A stretch of DNA of 64,000 nt. It comes from Kocuria palustris (GTDB lineage: Bacteria; Actinomycetota; Actinomycetes; Actinomycetales; Micrococcaceae). The DNA is taken from the NCBI RefSeq assembly GCF_016907795.1, contig NZ_JAFBCR010000001.1:186001-250000 (forward strand), read 5' to 3'. A program made the translations under genes and the position numbers. The notes under the pieces were generated by a model. The model searched no databases. It was not told where the DNA came from and was given only the letters and a program-made list of their open reading frames with translations. The first letter of the stretch is position 1; the number at the start of each line of letters is the position of its first letter. Below, in pieces: positions 8,865-17,296 of this stretch.

Positions 8865-9871
8865 GCCCGGTCGGAGGGAGGTCGGGGCGGATGGGGCGCG
8901 GACTGATCGCCGGTGCCGCGGTGCTCGGCCTGGGCATCCTGCCGGGGTGCACGGCCGATCCCGTGGATATCGGCACCGCAGCGGCCGGCGGCGGCGTGGA
9001 GGCCGCCCAGCGCTTCGACTTCTCGCCGGAGCAGGACGATCGGGTGCGCACGGACATCGATCCGAAGGCGGCAGCGCTCGTGCCGGAGTCGGTGGCCGCG
9101 GACGGCAAGCTCACGGTGGCGGCCACCCCGGCGGCGGTGCCGCTGGGCTTCGCCGCCACGGACCAGTCCACGGTAGTGGGCTCCGAGGTCGACCTCGCCC
9201 AGCTCATGGCGGACAAGCTCGGCCTGGAGCTCGAGGTCGAGGCCACCACCTGGGAGAACTGGCCGCTGCGCCTGGAGACCGGTCAGATCGAGACCGTGAT
9301 GATCAACGTGGGCCTGACCGAGCCGCGGCTCGAGCTCTACGATTTCGCCACGTACCGCACCGCGTACATGGGCTTCGAGGCCAGGCAGGGCAGCGAGTTC
9401 CACGTCGAGGGCCCGGAGGACATCTCCGGGCTGAAGGTCTCCGTCTCGCCGGGCACCAACCAGGACGCCATCCTGCTCGAGTGGAACCGCGAGCTCGAGG
9501 AGCGGGGTCTGGAGCCGGCCGAGCTGTCGTACTACCTCAACGACGCCGACGCCATCCTGTCGCTGGTCTCCGGAAGGACGGATCTGCACCTGGGGCCGTA
9601 TCCCGGCGGCTCGTTCCGGGAGGACTCCGGATCCGAGACGGAGGTCGTGGGGCGGATCAGCGCGGGATGGCCGAACAACACGCTCGTGGCCGCGCCCACC
9701 GCCAAGGACAGCGGGCTGGCCCCGGCGCTGGAGGCCGCGCTGGACTCGGCGATGGGAGACGGCAGCTACGAGGCGGCGCTGGAGCGCTGGGGGCTGCAGG
9801 ATGAGGGGCTCGACGACTCCCGGACCGTCACCGACGCGCAGCAGATGCGCGACGCACTGTCCGCGAGCTGA
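8861..9871 (+). CDS. ABC transporter substrate-binding lipoprotein
   Basis: Solute receptor of the importer, 336 residues, family 3 (amino acid type) fold. The N-terminal signal peptide ends in lipobox LPGC (about residue 29), so it should be membrane-anchored outside the cell. GTG 8861 overlaps the ATPase stop; ATG 8891 is an alternative that would leave too short an n-region. The core has the usual VAATP.. start strand, VGSEVDLAQLMADKLGLELE, a TWENWPLRLETGQIE segment and a second-lobe GLKVSVSPGTNQD. It ends only 6 nt from the stop of the convergent monooxygenase gene, so transcripts from both sides must overlap. Confidence 0.88.
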   Translation: MSPVGGRSGRMGRGLIAGAAVLGLGILPGCTADPVDIGTAAAGGGVEAAQRFDFSPEQDDRVRTDIDPKAAALVPESVAADGKLTVAATPAAVPLGFAATDQSTVVGSEVDLAQLMADKLGLELEVEATTWENWPLRLETGQIETVMINVGLTEPRLELYDFATYRTAYMGFEARQGSEFHVEGPEDISGLKVSVSPGTNQDAILLEWNRELEERGLEPAELSYYLNDADAILSLVSGRTDLHLGPYPGGSFREDSGSETEVVGRISAGWPNNTLVAAPTAKDSGLAPALEAALDSAMGDGSYEAALERWGLQDEGLDDSRTVTDAQQMRDALSAS

Positions 9872-9877
9872 GCCGCC

Positions 9878-10933
9878 TCAGGCGCCCTCGTACTGGTTGT
9901 CGGCCGCCGGCAGTCCCCAGCGCTGCCGCAGCGATCCGGTCTCGCTGGCCACCGGCTTCAGCCCCGCCCGGGACAGGGCCGAGATCGCCCGTTCGGCGAG
10001 TTCGGCGGCATCGTTCGGCCGCGCGTCGAGGTGCACGCCGGCGAAGACGAGGCCCCGACCGTCGGACCCCGCCGCGGCGAGGCGCTCGACGAGTGCGTCG
10101 ATCGCCCCGGCGAGATCCTCGCGGGGAAGTGCTGCCAGAAGGCGCGCATGCGGGGCCCCGCGGCGCAGCACGGCGAGCTCGTCGTCGCTGATCGCCGCCG
10201 GCACGATCACGGCATCCGTCTGGGCGGCCGCGACGGCCACGTCGGAGGCGGTGCCCGGGAGGGGACCGCGCAGGCCGTGCCCGTCCTCGAGCCGCACGAC
10301 GATCACCGGATGGCCCTGCGGCGGACGCGGCACGATCGAGGGGCCCTTGACGGTGAAGGGCTGCCCGACGGAGTCCGTGCCCTCGAAGTCCGTGTAGTGC
10401 AGCCGCTCGCGATCGATGAAGCGGTCGGTGGAGGTGTCCGCGATGATCGCGTCGTCCTGCCACGAGTCCCACAGGCGGCGCAGCAGATCCGCGACCTCGC
10501 CGGTCTCGCGCCAGGCCTCTGCCGGCTCGGCGAGCGGTCGGCGCCCCACGACGGCGGCCTCGGAGGCGCGCAGGGACGGCGCCAGCTGCACGCCGGCGCG
10601 ACCGCGGCTCGCGTAGTCCAGCGTCGCGGTCATGGTCCCCAGCAGGAAGGGCTCGGTGTGCGTGGTGGTCAGCGTGGGCACCAGGCCGATCCGCTGCGTG
10701 GCCGGTGCGAGCCAAGCGGCGAGCTCCAGGGCCGAGAGCCGGATCGCGGCGGAGTCGGTGCCGTCGCCGGCGTCGAGGACGTCGTCGAGCATCAGCTGCG
10801 TGACGCCCAGCGCCTCGAGGTCCTGGGCGGCGCGCAGATGCAGCCGGCCGGTGAGCAGGGCGGCGGGATCGTCGTGAGGGCCGTCGAGGTCGGGCAGCGT
10901 TCCCAGCCCGACGGAGAGGATCGTCTCGGTCAT
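9878..10933 (-). CDS. LLM-class flavin-dependent oxidoreductase
   Basis: Luciferase-like (bacterial alkanal monooxygenase fold) FMN-dependent protein, 351 residues. N-terminal GLGTL, the LTLTTTHTEPF-like strand and the substrate/flavin region after residue 200 support the family, but the sequence is more divergent than its neighbour. ATG 10933 is preceded by an AGGAGG in the end of the upstream gene, with 4 nt between the genes, so the two form one operon. It probably uses FMNH2 supplied by a reductase to oxygenate an S-, N- or C-substrate. The exact reaction is unknown. Ends with GLPAADNQYEGA. Confidence 0.75.
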   Translation of the reverse strand: MTETILSVGLGTLPDLDGPHDDPAALLTGRLHLRAAQDLEALGVTQLMLDDVLDAGDGTDSAAIRLSALELAAWLAPATQRIGLVPTLTTTHTEPFLLGTMTATLDYASRGRAGVQLAPSLRASEAAVVGRRPLAEPAEAWRETGEVADLLRRLWDSWQDDAIIADTSTDRFIDRERLHYTDFEGTDSVGQPFTVKGPSIVPRPPQGHPVIVVRLEDGHGLRGPLPGTASDVAVAAAQTDAVIVPAAISDDELAVLRRGAPHARLLAALPREDLAGAIDALVERLAAAGSDGRGLVFAGVHLDARPNDAAELAERAISALSRAGLKPVASETGSLRQRWGLPAADNQYEGA

Positions 10934-10937
10934 GGGT

Positions 10938-12353
10938 TCAGGCCTCCTGGCTCTGCTGGGCCGCTGCTGCGGCGTCGGATGCGGCGGCCGCCTGCCCGTC
11001 CCGCAGCGCTGCCCACTGCTCGGCGGGGCGGTGCTCGGGCAGCCCGAGCCTCTGGCGCAGCGTCGCGGGCTCGTGGTGATCGGGGTAGACGCCCATCTCC
11101 TGCAGCTCGGGCACCACCCGGTCCACGACCTCCCGGAAGCCGCCCGGGACATAGGCCGGCACCAGGATGAAGCCGTCGGCCGCGCCCTGATCGACCTCCC
11201 GGCTCATGGCCTCGGCGATCGAGCGGGGCGTGCCCACGAAGTGATGCCGCGAATCCACGACGGAGACGACCTTGCGCAGCGACCAGCCGTTGCGCCGCCC
11301 GAGCTCGCGCCAGGACTCTGCCGTGCCCACGGGGTCGGGGTAGTGGTTCACCCGGCCCTGGGAGAGCTGGGGGCCGTCGACCACCGGGTCGAAGTCCGGG
11401 ACCGGATCGTCGGGATCGCGCTCGGAGAGGTCCATGTTCCACAGCCGCGAGGCGGTGGCCAGCGCAGTGGCCCCGGAGTGCTGCGCCCAGGCGAGCTCCA
11501 GGCTCTTCTCCTGCGCGTCCTCCTCGGTGTCCCCGATCACGAAGGACACGCCGGGATAGATCTGGATCTCGTCGGGATCCCTGCCGATCGCGGTGAGCCG
11601 GGAGCGGATGTCGTCGCGGAAGGCCCGCCCGTTCTCCGGGCCGGAGTGGCGGGTGAAGATCAGATCGGCCGAGCCCGCCGCGAAGTCGCGCCCGGAAGGG
11701 GAGTCGCCGGCCTGCATCACCACGGGGTGGACCTGCGGGCTGCGCGGCACCCCGAAGCGGCCCTCCAGATCGAAGAACTCGCTGCGGTGGACGAAGCGCC
11801 CGGCGTCCGGGCCTGCCTGCGCCGGATCGAGCGGCCAGGACTCCCACATGGTGCGGGCCGCCTGGATGAAGTCGACGGCGCGCTCGTAGCGCTGCTCGTA
11901 CGGGAGGTAGCCGCCGCGGCGGAAGTTCTCGCCGGTGAAGGCGTCCGGGCTGGTCACGACGTTCCAGGCCGTGCGCCCGCCCGAGAGGTGATCCATGGTG
12001 GCCAGCTGCCGGGCGAGCTCGTACGGCTCGTGGTAGGTGGCCGTCAGGGTGCCGGCCACGCCGATGTGGTCCGTGGCCCCCAGCACGGCCGAGAGCATCG
12101 TCAGCGTGTCGGGGCGGCCCACGACGTCCAGGTCGTGGATCTGCCCGCCCTGCTCGCGCAGGCGCAGACCCTCCGCCAGGAAGAGGAAGTCCATCAGGCC
12201 CTCCTCGGCGTCGCGGGCCATGCGCACGAAGGACTCGACGGCGATGTTGGAGCCGGAGCGCACGGGATCCGACCACACGGTCTCGTTGTTCACGCCCGGG
12301 AAGTGCGCCGCGAGATGGACACGGCGGCGTGGGCGGTTCTCGGCAGTGCTCAT
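10938..12353 (-). CDS. NtaA/SnaA/SoxA-family flavin-dependent monooxygenase
   Basis: FMN-dependent monooxygenase of 471 residues in the family of nitrilotriacetate monooxygenase NtaA and B. subtilis YxeK/MoxC. Diagnostic stretches are FLAEGLRLR, GVAGTLTATYHEPYELARQLATMDHLSGGRTAWNVVTS (region about 90-130), the FRRGGYLPYEQRYERA insert, PQVHPVVMQAGDSPSGRDFAA and the late DGFILVPAYVPGGFREVVDRVVPELQ. ATG 12353 is preferred over ATG 12362 because AGAGGA then lies 8 nt upstream. It leads the minus-strand pair and is divergent from the FAD/NAD(P)-binding gene. Relatives open carbon-sulfur or carbon-nitrogen bonds of imported organic compounds; here the substrate is not known. Confidence 0.85.
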   Translation of the reverse strand: MSTAENRPRRRVHLAAHFPGVNNETVWSDPVRSGSNIAVESFVRMARDAEEGLMDFLFLAEGLRLREQGGQIHDLDVVGRPDTLTMLSAVLGATDHIGVAGTLTATYHEPYELARQLATMDHLSGGRTAWNVVTSPDAFTGENFRRGGYLPYEQRYERAVDFIQAARTMWESWPLDPAQAGPDAGRFVHRSEFFDLEGRFGVPRSPQVHPVVMQAGDSPSGRDFAAGSADLIFTRHSGPENGRAFRDDIRSRLTAIGRDPDEIQIYPGVSFVIGDTEEDAQEKSLELAWAQHSGATALATASRLWNMDLSERDPDDPVPDFDPVVDGPQLSQGRVNHYPDPVGTAESWRELGRRNGWSLRKVVSVVDSRHHFVGTPRSIAEAMSREVDQGAADGFILVPAYVPGGFREVVDRVVPELQEMGVYPDHHEPATLRQRLGLPEHRPAEQWAALRDGQAAAASDAAAAAQQSQEA

Positions 12354-12538
12354 GCTCCCCATCCTCTCGCCAGACGTCCCAGCACGCGCCTCCGACCTCA
12401 TATTTCGTCATACGGCCGGGCGCTCGGCGCCCCGGCTGGACTAGCGTCGAGGCTCCGATGACGCGGCGCGGAGCGCGGCAGGCCGGCAGCGGCCTGCGCA
12501 GCCCGGACCGCGGGGACGACAGCCCCGGAGGACACACG
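12354..12538. promoter_or_regulatory. Divergent intergenic region with GC hairpin
   Basis: Shared upstream region of the NtaA-family (minus) and FAD/NAD(P)-binding (plus) genes. It holds an A+T-rich patch at 12398-12413, a hairpin GGGCGC-TCG-GCGCCC (12418-12432, extendable to 12415-12436) and a possible plus-strand -10 TAGCGT at 12442-12447. A GGAGG at 12527-12531 serves the FAD gene. Operator function is inference. Confidence 0.4.
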
Positions 12539-14590
12539 ATGACGCAGCACACGAGCTCGGCAGCCGGACGCCGCCCCGGCGGCGCGCGCAGGACCAGGGA
12601 GCTGGTGCTGATCGGAGGCGGCCCGCGCGCCACGCTCGTGCTGGAGCGTCTGGCCGCCAATGCCGCACAGCTGTCCGGGACGGTGGACCGGCCCGTGCGG
12701 GTCCACGTGATCGAGCCCTTCGAGGCCGGCTCAGGGCGGATCTGGCGCCACGACCAGTCACCGCTGCTCAAGCTCAACTCGATGGCCCGTGACGTGACGA
12801 TGTTCACCGACGAGACCGTGGTCGCCGAGGGTGCGGCTTGGGACGGCCCCTCGCTCGAGGAGTGGGCGGTCGGTGTGGCCGACGGTTCGATCGAGGACGC
12901 CGAGATCGACGACGAGGACGACCTGCGCCGCATCCGGCAGCTGCGCGGCGCGGACTTCCCGACCCGGCGCGTCCACCAGCGCTACCTGCAGTGGGTGTGG
13001 CGCCGCGTGGTGGACCGCGCGCTCGCCTCGCCGGGCATCGACGACGTGATCGTGCACCCCACGTGGGCCGATGAGATCACGGAGTGCTCCCGCGGCGGCC
13101 ACGACGTGCGTCTGAAGGACGGGACCGTCCTGCACGCCGATGCCGCCGTGCTGCTGCTCGGGCACACCGATGCCCTGGCCACCCGCGGGCAGCGCCGCCG
13201 CGGCGCCGCCGCCAGTGCGTCGGGGGGCAGCTACACGCGGCCCTCCTACACCGAGGAGGTCGACTGGAGCGCGCTCGGGCCCGGTCAGCGCGCGGTCGTC
13301 ACCGGCATGGGCCTGGGCTTCATCGACCTGATGGTGCTGCTCTACGAGGGCCGCGGCGGGCGCTTCCGCACGCGCGACGGCTCCGCGGATCCCGCCAGGA
13401 TCGAATCCGGCGAGGCGCTGGTCTACGAGCCCTCGGGCAGCGAGCCCCTGCTGTGGGTCGGCTCGCGCCGCGGCGTGCCCTTCCACTCCAAGATCTCCAT
13501 GAAGCTGCGCGCCCCCTTCGCCCCGGAAGGGCTGCAGTTCGTCACCGCAGCCGCCATCGAGAGGCTGCTGGACGAGAACTCCCAGCTGGACTGGGATGAG
13601 CACCTGTGGCCCCTGATCACCCGCGAGGCCGGGCACCACTGGTACCGCGAGATCGTCCTGGGCCACCCCGAGCGCGTCCGCGACGGCGTGCGCTGGGAGG
13701 ACTTCGCCCGGCGGTACGCGGCGGCCGGGCCCAGCGAGCTGTCGCGGCTGCTGCACGAGACGTTCCGGGACTCGCGCGATCTGCTGGACCTGCACGCGAT
13801 CGACCGGCCGCTGGAAGGGCTGACCTTCGAGGACGCCGAGCAGGTGCAGGAGGCGGTGCTGCGCAGCATCCGCCGGGACATGGACGAGCGCAGCGATCCG
13901 CAGCGCAGCCAGACCCTGGCGCTGTTCCTGGCACTGCTGCACCTGCGGGTGGCCCTGATGGACCTGGTGCCGGAGGACCGGCTCACCGAGGCCGGGCTGG
14001 GCATGATGAACCGCTGGTGGCCGGGGTTCTTCAGCTTTGTGGACTCCGGTCCGCCGGCGCACCGTCTCCAGGAGCTGCTGGCCCTGCACGAGGCGGGGTT
14101 CGTGCGCTTCCTGGGTCCGGACGTGATCGTCGAGCACGACGAGGCCGGCGGAGGGTTCGCCGCCCGCTCCCGGGCGGGCGGTCCGTGGATCAAGGCCCCG
14201 CACTTCGTCGAGGCCCGCCTGCCCGGCCCGTCGATGGCGGGCACGGCCAATCCGGTCCTGCGCTCCGTGCTGGCCGGGGAGCTGGGGGAGGAGCAGTCCT
14301 TCCCATCGGACGACGGGTCGACCATGGTCACCACCGGCAAGCTGGAGGTGGATGCCCAGTACCGAGTGGTGGACCGCCACGGCCGGGCGCATCCGGACCT
14401 GTTCGCCGCCGGCGTGTTCACGACCGTGCCGACGCTGGGAGCCTTCGCCCGGCCGCGGCAGAACTCCGAGCCGTTCCGCAGCAGCGACGCTCTGGCCCGC
14501 AGCCTGTGGCGGGCCCTGGCGGGCAGCTCCGCGGACAGGGAGGATGCGGCGCAGCAGCGCGCCATCGAGGCGACGACGTACACGTTCTGA
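12539..14590 (+). CDS. FAD/NAD(P)-binding oxidoreductase (NAD_binding_9-like)
   Basis: Protein of 683 residues. An N-terminal dinucleotide-binding motif LVLIGGGPRATLVLERL (from about residue 22), then a GSGRIWRHDQSPLLKLNSMARDVTMF stretch, a second strand VLLLGHTDAL and a VTGMGLGFIDLM motif mark the FAD/NAD(P)-binding 'HI0933/NAD_binding_9' group. The C-terminal DLFAAGVFTTVPTLGAFARPRQNSEPFR motif looks like the FAD-contacting end. Proteins of this type often sit beside LLM monooxygenases and amino-acid-type importers in actinobacteria; a reductase or amine/N-oxidation role is possible. ATG 12539 has GGAGG 7 nt upstream. The precise reaction is unknown. Confidence 0.75.
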   Translation: MTQHTSSAAGRRPGGARRTRELVLIGGGPRATLVLERLAANAAQLSGTVDRPVRVHVIEPFEAGSGRIWRHDQSPLLKLNSMARDVTMFTDETVVAEGAAWDGPSLEEWAVGVADGSIEDAEIDDEDDLRRIRQLRGADFPTRRVHQRYLQWVWRRVVDRALASPGIDDVIVHPTWADEITECSRGGHDVRLKDGTVLHADAAVLLLGHTDALATRGQRRRGAAASASGGSYTRPSYTEEVDWSALGPGQRAVVTGMGLGFIDLMVLLYEGRGGRFRTRDGSADPARIESGEALVYEPSGSEPLLWVGSRRGVPFHSKISMKLRAPFAPEGLQFVTAAAIERLLDENSQLDWDEHLWPLITREAGHHWYREIVLGHPERVRDGVRWEDFARRYAAAGPSELSRLLHETFRDSRDLLDLHAIDRPLEGLTFEDAEQVQEAVLRSIRRDMDERSDPQRSQTLALFLALLHLRVALMDLVPEDRLTEAGLGMMNRWWPGFFSFVDSGPPAHRLQELLALHEAGFVRFLGPDVIVEHDEAGGGFAARSRAGGPWIKAPHFVEARLPGPSMAGTANPVLRSVLAGELGEEQSFPSDDGSTMVTTGKLEVDAQYRVVDRHGRAHPDLFAAGVFTTVPTLGAFARPRQNSEPFRSSDALARSLWRALAGSSADREDAAQQRAIEATTYTF

Positions 14591-14673
14591 GGCGCCGCGG
14601 CGCCGGGAGGCTCGCGCCGTCCGGGCACCGACAGCGGACGGGCTGCGCGCGGGAGCACCCCGCCGCCGCAGGA

Positions 14674-14679
14674 TAGGGT
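14674..14679 (+). promoter_or_regulatory. -10 element of hisE (leaderless)
   Basis: TAGGGT ends 7 nt before GTG 14687, placing the transcription start at or beside the start codon. The gap from 14591 otherwise holds only GC-rich sequence. Confidence 0.55.
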
Positions 14680-14686
14680 GAGGCCC

Positions 14687-14950
14687 GTGAAAACGTTCGA
14701 GCAGCTCTTCGCAGAGATCACAGAGAAGGCCGAAACCCGCCCCGAGGGCTCGGGGACCGTCGCCGAGCTGGACCGCGGAGTCCACGGCATCGGGAAGAAG
14801 GTGGTCGAGGAGGCCGCCGAGGTCTGGATGGCCTGCGAGCACGAGACCCACGACGAAGCCGCCGAGGAGATCTCCCAGCTGCTGTATCACCTGCAGGTGA
14901 TGATGGTGGCCAAGGGCATCTCCCTCGAGGACGTCTACAACCACCTCTGA
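14687..14950 (+). CDS. hisE: Phosphoribosyl-ATP pyrophosphatase
   Basis: Second step of histidine synthesis: hydrolyses PR-ATP to PR-AMP. The 87-residue product has the MazG-like helical signature [13 protein letters not shown] and [12 protein letters not shown], with Glu/Asp side chains for Mg2+. GTG 14687 is chosen over the in-frame GTG 14678 because it matches family N-termini (KTFEQLF) and sits 7 nt after a TAGGGT hexamer; no Shine-Dalgarno is present. hisG follows after 83 nt. Confidence 0.93.
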   Translation: MKTFEQLFAEITEKAETRPEGSGTVAELDRGVHGIGKKVVEEAAEVWMACEHETHDEAAEEISQLLYHLQVMMVAKGISLEDVYNHL

Positions 14951-15033
14951 GCCGGCCCGGCTCGGAAGGCCCCGGGGCGCCCTCACCCCTGAACGAAATC
15001 CGCCGCACGAATCCTCAGGAGCTATCACCGACC

Positions 15034-15879
15034 ATGCTGCGCGTCGCCGTGCCCAACAAGGGCGCCCTGTCAGAGTCCGCCGCCGCCATGCTGAGCGAGG
15101 CGGGCTACCGCCAGCGCCGCGACAGCCGAGAGCTCGTGCTGGTCGACCCGGAGAACCACGTCGAGTTCTTCTACCTGCGTCCGCGCGATATCGCCGTCTA
15201 CGTCGGGGGAGGAGTGCTGGACGTCGGGATCACCGGCCGCGACCTGCTGCTGGACTCAGAGGCCGACGCCGTCGAGGACCTGGGCCTGGACTTCGCGCGC
15301 TCGACCTTCCGCTTCGCCGGCCCGGCCGGGCAGTTCTCCTCGCTGCAGGACCTCGAGGGCCGCCGCGTGGCCACGAGCTACGACAGCCTTCTGCGCCGCC
15401 ACCTGGCGAAGCAGGGAGTCCAGGCCGAGGTCGTGCGCCTGGATGGTGCCGTCGAGTCCTCGATCCGCCTGGGCGTCGCAGATGCCATCGCCGACGTCGT
15501 GGAGACCGGCAACACGCTGCGGGCGGCCGGACTGGAGATCTTCGGCGAGCCGATCATGCGCTCGGAGGCCCTGCTCATCCGCAACGCCGCCAAGGCGGAG
15601 GCCGAGGGCCTGGAGGTCCTGCGCCGGCGCATCCAGGGTGTGCTCGTGGCCCGGCAGTACGTGATGATCGACTACGACATCACGGAGGACCTTCTTGAGG
15701 CCGCCACGGCCGTGACCCCCGGCATGGAGGGTCCCACGATCTCGCCGCTGGGCCACCACGGAGCCATGGCGGTGCGCGCCATGGTCCGCCGCTCGGACAC
15801 CAACAAGGTCATGGACGAGCTCTACGCCGTGGGCGCCCGGGCCATCCTGGTCTCGCCGATCCACGCCGCCCGGCTGTGA
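15034..15879 (+). CDS. hisG: ATP phosphoribosyltransferase, long form
   Basis: First, feedback-controlled step of histidine synthesis (ATP + PRPP). At 281 residues it is the long form, with a C-terminal ACT-like histidine-binding domain (about 210-281), so it does not need HisZ. Visible motifs are [11 protein letters not shown], the [20 protein letters not shown] segment and the PRPP loop [24 protein letters not shown] 15034 follows an AGGAG at 15017-15021. Confidence 0.96.
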   Translation: MLRVAVPNKGALSESAAAMLSEAGYRQRRDSRELVLVDPENHVEFFYLRPRDIAVYVGGGVLDVGITGRDLLLDSEADAVEDLGLDFARSTFRFAGPAGQFSSLQDLEGRRVATSYDSLLRRHLAKQGVQAEVVRLDGAVESSIRLGVADAIADVVETGNTLRAAGLEIFGEPIMRSEALLIRNAAKAEAEGLEVLRRRIQGVLVARQYVMIDYDITEDLLEAATAVTPGMEGPTISPLGHHGAMAVRAMVRRSDTNKVMDELYAVGARAILVSPIHAARL

Positions 15880-15883
15880 AGCC

Positions 15884-15901
15884 CCGGGGCTGCGGCCCCG
15901 G
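15884..15901 (+). terminator. Small hairpin after hisG
   Basis: Seven-bp stem CCGGGGC/GCCCCGG with a 4-nt loop, 4 nt past the hisG stop. It could be a weak terminator or a processing/stability element; hisF continues 64 nt later. Confidence 0.4.
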
Positions 15902-15965
15902 AATCCTCAGAGCCGACCGATCCCGAATCACCAGCCCGCCTGCCCGGGCACCGCAAGGAGCAGCC

Positions 15966-16730
15966 ATGAGCGTGGCCATCCGTGTCATCCCCTGCCTGGA
16001 CGTCGACGCCGGGCGCGTCGTGAAGGGCGTCCACTTCGAAAACCTGCGCGATGCAGGCGATCCGGTCGAGCTGGCCTCCCGGTACAACGACGCCGGTGCG
16101 GATGAGCTCACCTTCCTGGACGTCACCGCCTCGTCATCGGACCGGGCCACCACGTTCGACGTCGTCGCCCGCACCGCCGATCGGGTCTTCATCCCGCTGA
16201 CCGTCGGCGGCGGTGTGCGCACCGCCGAGGACGTCGACCGCCTGCTGCGCTGCGGGGCGGACAAGGCCTCGATCAACACGGCCGCGATCAAGCGCCCGGA
16301 GGTCATCGACGAGATCACCCGCCGCTTCGGCAATCAGGTGCTCGTGCTGTCCTGCGATGCCAAGCGCACCGGCAACACCCCCTCGGGCTTCGAGGTCACC
16401 ACGCACGGCGGCCGCGAGCTCACCGGCATCGACGCCGTGCAGTGGGCTGTGGAGGCCGAGCGCCGCGGCGTGGGGGAGATCCTGCTCAACTCCATGGACG
16501 CCGACGGCACCCGTGACGGCTTCGACCTGGAGATGATCCGCGAGGTCCGCTCCGCGGTGAGCGTGCCCCTGATCGCCTCCGGGGGCGCGGGCGCTCCCGC
16601 CGACTTCCCGCCCGCCGTGGCCGCCGGCGCCGATGCCGTGCTGGCAGCCTCGATCTTCCACTTCGGGCCGGTCGACGCCATCGCCGAGGTCAAGGCGGCG
16701 CTGCGCGCCGAGGGCCACGAGGTCCGCTGA
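15966..16730 (+). CDS. hisF: Imidazole glycerol phosphate synthase, cyclase subunit
   Basis: Cyclase half of IGP synthase; uses ammonia from HisH to form the imidazole ring and AICAR. It is a (beta/alpha)8 barrel of 254 residues. The catalytic acids lie in [14 protein letters not shown] (first Asp) and SCDAKRT (second Asp). Phosphate-binding glycines are in GGGVRT and ASGGAG. ATG 15966 has AAGGAG at 15955-15960; an upstream in-frame start would add unrelated sequence. hisH and hisA are not next to it here. Confidence 0.96.
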   Translation: MSVAIRVIPCLDVDAGRVVKGVHFENLRDAGDPVELASRYNDAGADELTFLDVTASSSDRATTFDVVARTADRVFIPLTVGGGVRTAEDVDRLLRCGADKASINTAAIKRPEVIDEITRRFGNQVLVLSCDAKRTGNTPSGFEVTTHGGRELTGIDAVQWAVEAERRGVGEILLNSMDADGTRDGFDLEMIREVRSAVSVPLIASGGAGAPADFPPAVAAGADAVLAASIFHFGPVDAIAEVKAALRAEGHEVR

Positions 16731-16787
16731 GCGGATCGCTGCGAGCGCTGAGCCGAGCTGCGCGGCCGAGGCGTCCGAGCGCGGGCC

Positions 16788-16793
16788 TATAGT
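16788..16793 (+). promoter_or_regulatory. -10 element of hisI (leaderless)
   Basis: TATAGT, a near-consensus hexamer, ends 5 nt before GTG 16799 and 8 nt before ATG 16802, with no Shine-Dalgarno between. This suggests hisI and perhaps trpE have their own transcript. Confidence 0.6.
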
Positions 16794-16801
16794 GTCCGGT
16801 G

Positions 16802-17194
16802 ATGTCCGAACAGCCCAGCCCCTCAGCCCGCCCGTCCTCGCCCGAGCTGGACCCCGCGATCGCCGCGCGCCTGAAGCGCGATGCGGACGGCCTCGTGGCC
16901 GCGATCATCCAGCAGCACGACACCCGAGAGGTGCTCATGCTCGGCTGGATGGACGAGGAGGCTGTGCACCGCACCCTCACCACCGGTCGCGTGACGTTCT
17001 GGTCCCGGTCCCGCCGGGAGCTGTGGCGCAAGGGCGACACCTCCGGACACATCCAGCTCGTGCGCCGCGTCAGCCTGGACTGCGACGGCGATGCCCTGCT
17101 GGTCGAGGTCGAGCAGGTGGGGGCGGCCTGCCACACGGGCACCCGCACCTGCTTCGAGGACCGGCAGCTGAAGGCCGTCCAGGGGCAGCGCTGA
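16802..17194 (+). CDS. hisI: Phosphoribosyl-AMP cyclohydrolase
   Basis: Third step of histidine synthesis: opens the adenine ring of PR-AMP. The 130-residue product carries the zinc and Mg2+ site motif CDGDALLVEVEQ followed by ACHTGTRTCF, plus the family core LMLGWMDEEAVHRTL and FWSRSRRELWRKGDTSGH. ATG 16802 or GTG 16799 (one residue more) are both possible; the -10 placement cannot separate them. Confidence 0.95.
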   Translation: MSEQPSPSARPSSPELDPAIAARLKRDADGLVAAIIQQHDTREVLMLGWMDEEAVHRTLTTGRVTFWSRSRRELWRKGDTSGHIQLVRRVSLDCDGDALLVEVEQVGAACHTGTRTCFEDRQLKAVQGQR

Positions 17195-17207
17195 CCGGCA
17201 CGCTGCG

Positions 17208-17232
17208 CCCGGGCGCCGCCGCAGGCGCCGGG
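17208..17232 (+). terminator. Hairpin between hisI and trpE
   Basis: Nine-bp stem with one bulged G (CCC(G)GGCGCC / GGCGCCGGG) and a six-base loop, 13 nt after the hisI stop. It has no U-tract and lacks Trp codons nearby, so there is no sign of a tryptophan attenuator. Confidence 0.4.
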
Positions 17233-17296
17233 ATCCCCACGTGAGCGGCGCCAACCCCAGATCACGGCCGGGCATCGCCCGGCAGGAAGAAGTCGC

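Noticed and set aside
17195-17296. Tryptophan attenuator or leader peptide before trpE
   Set aside because: No short frame with Trp codons and no alternative terminator/antiterminator pair; only a simple hairpin is present.
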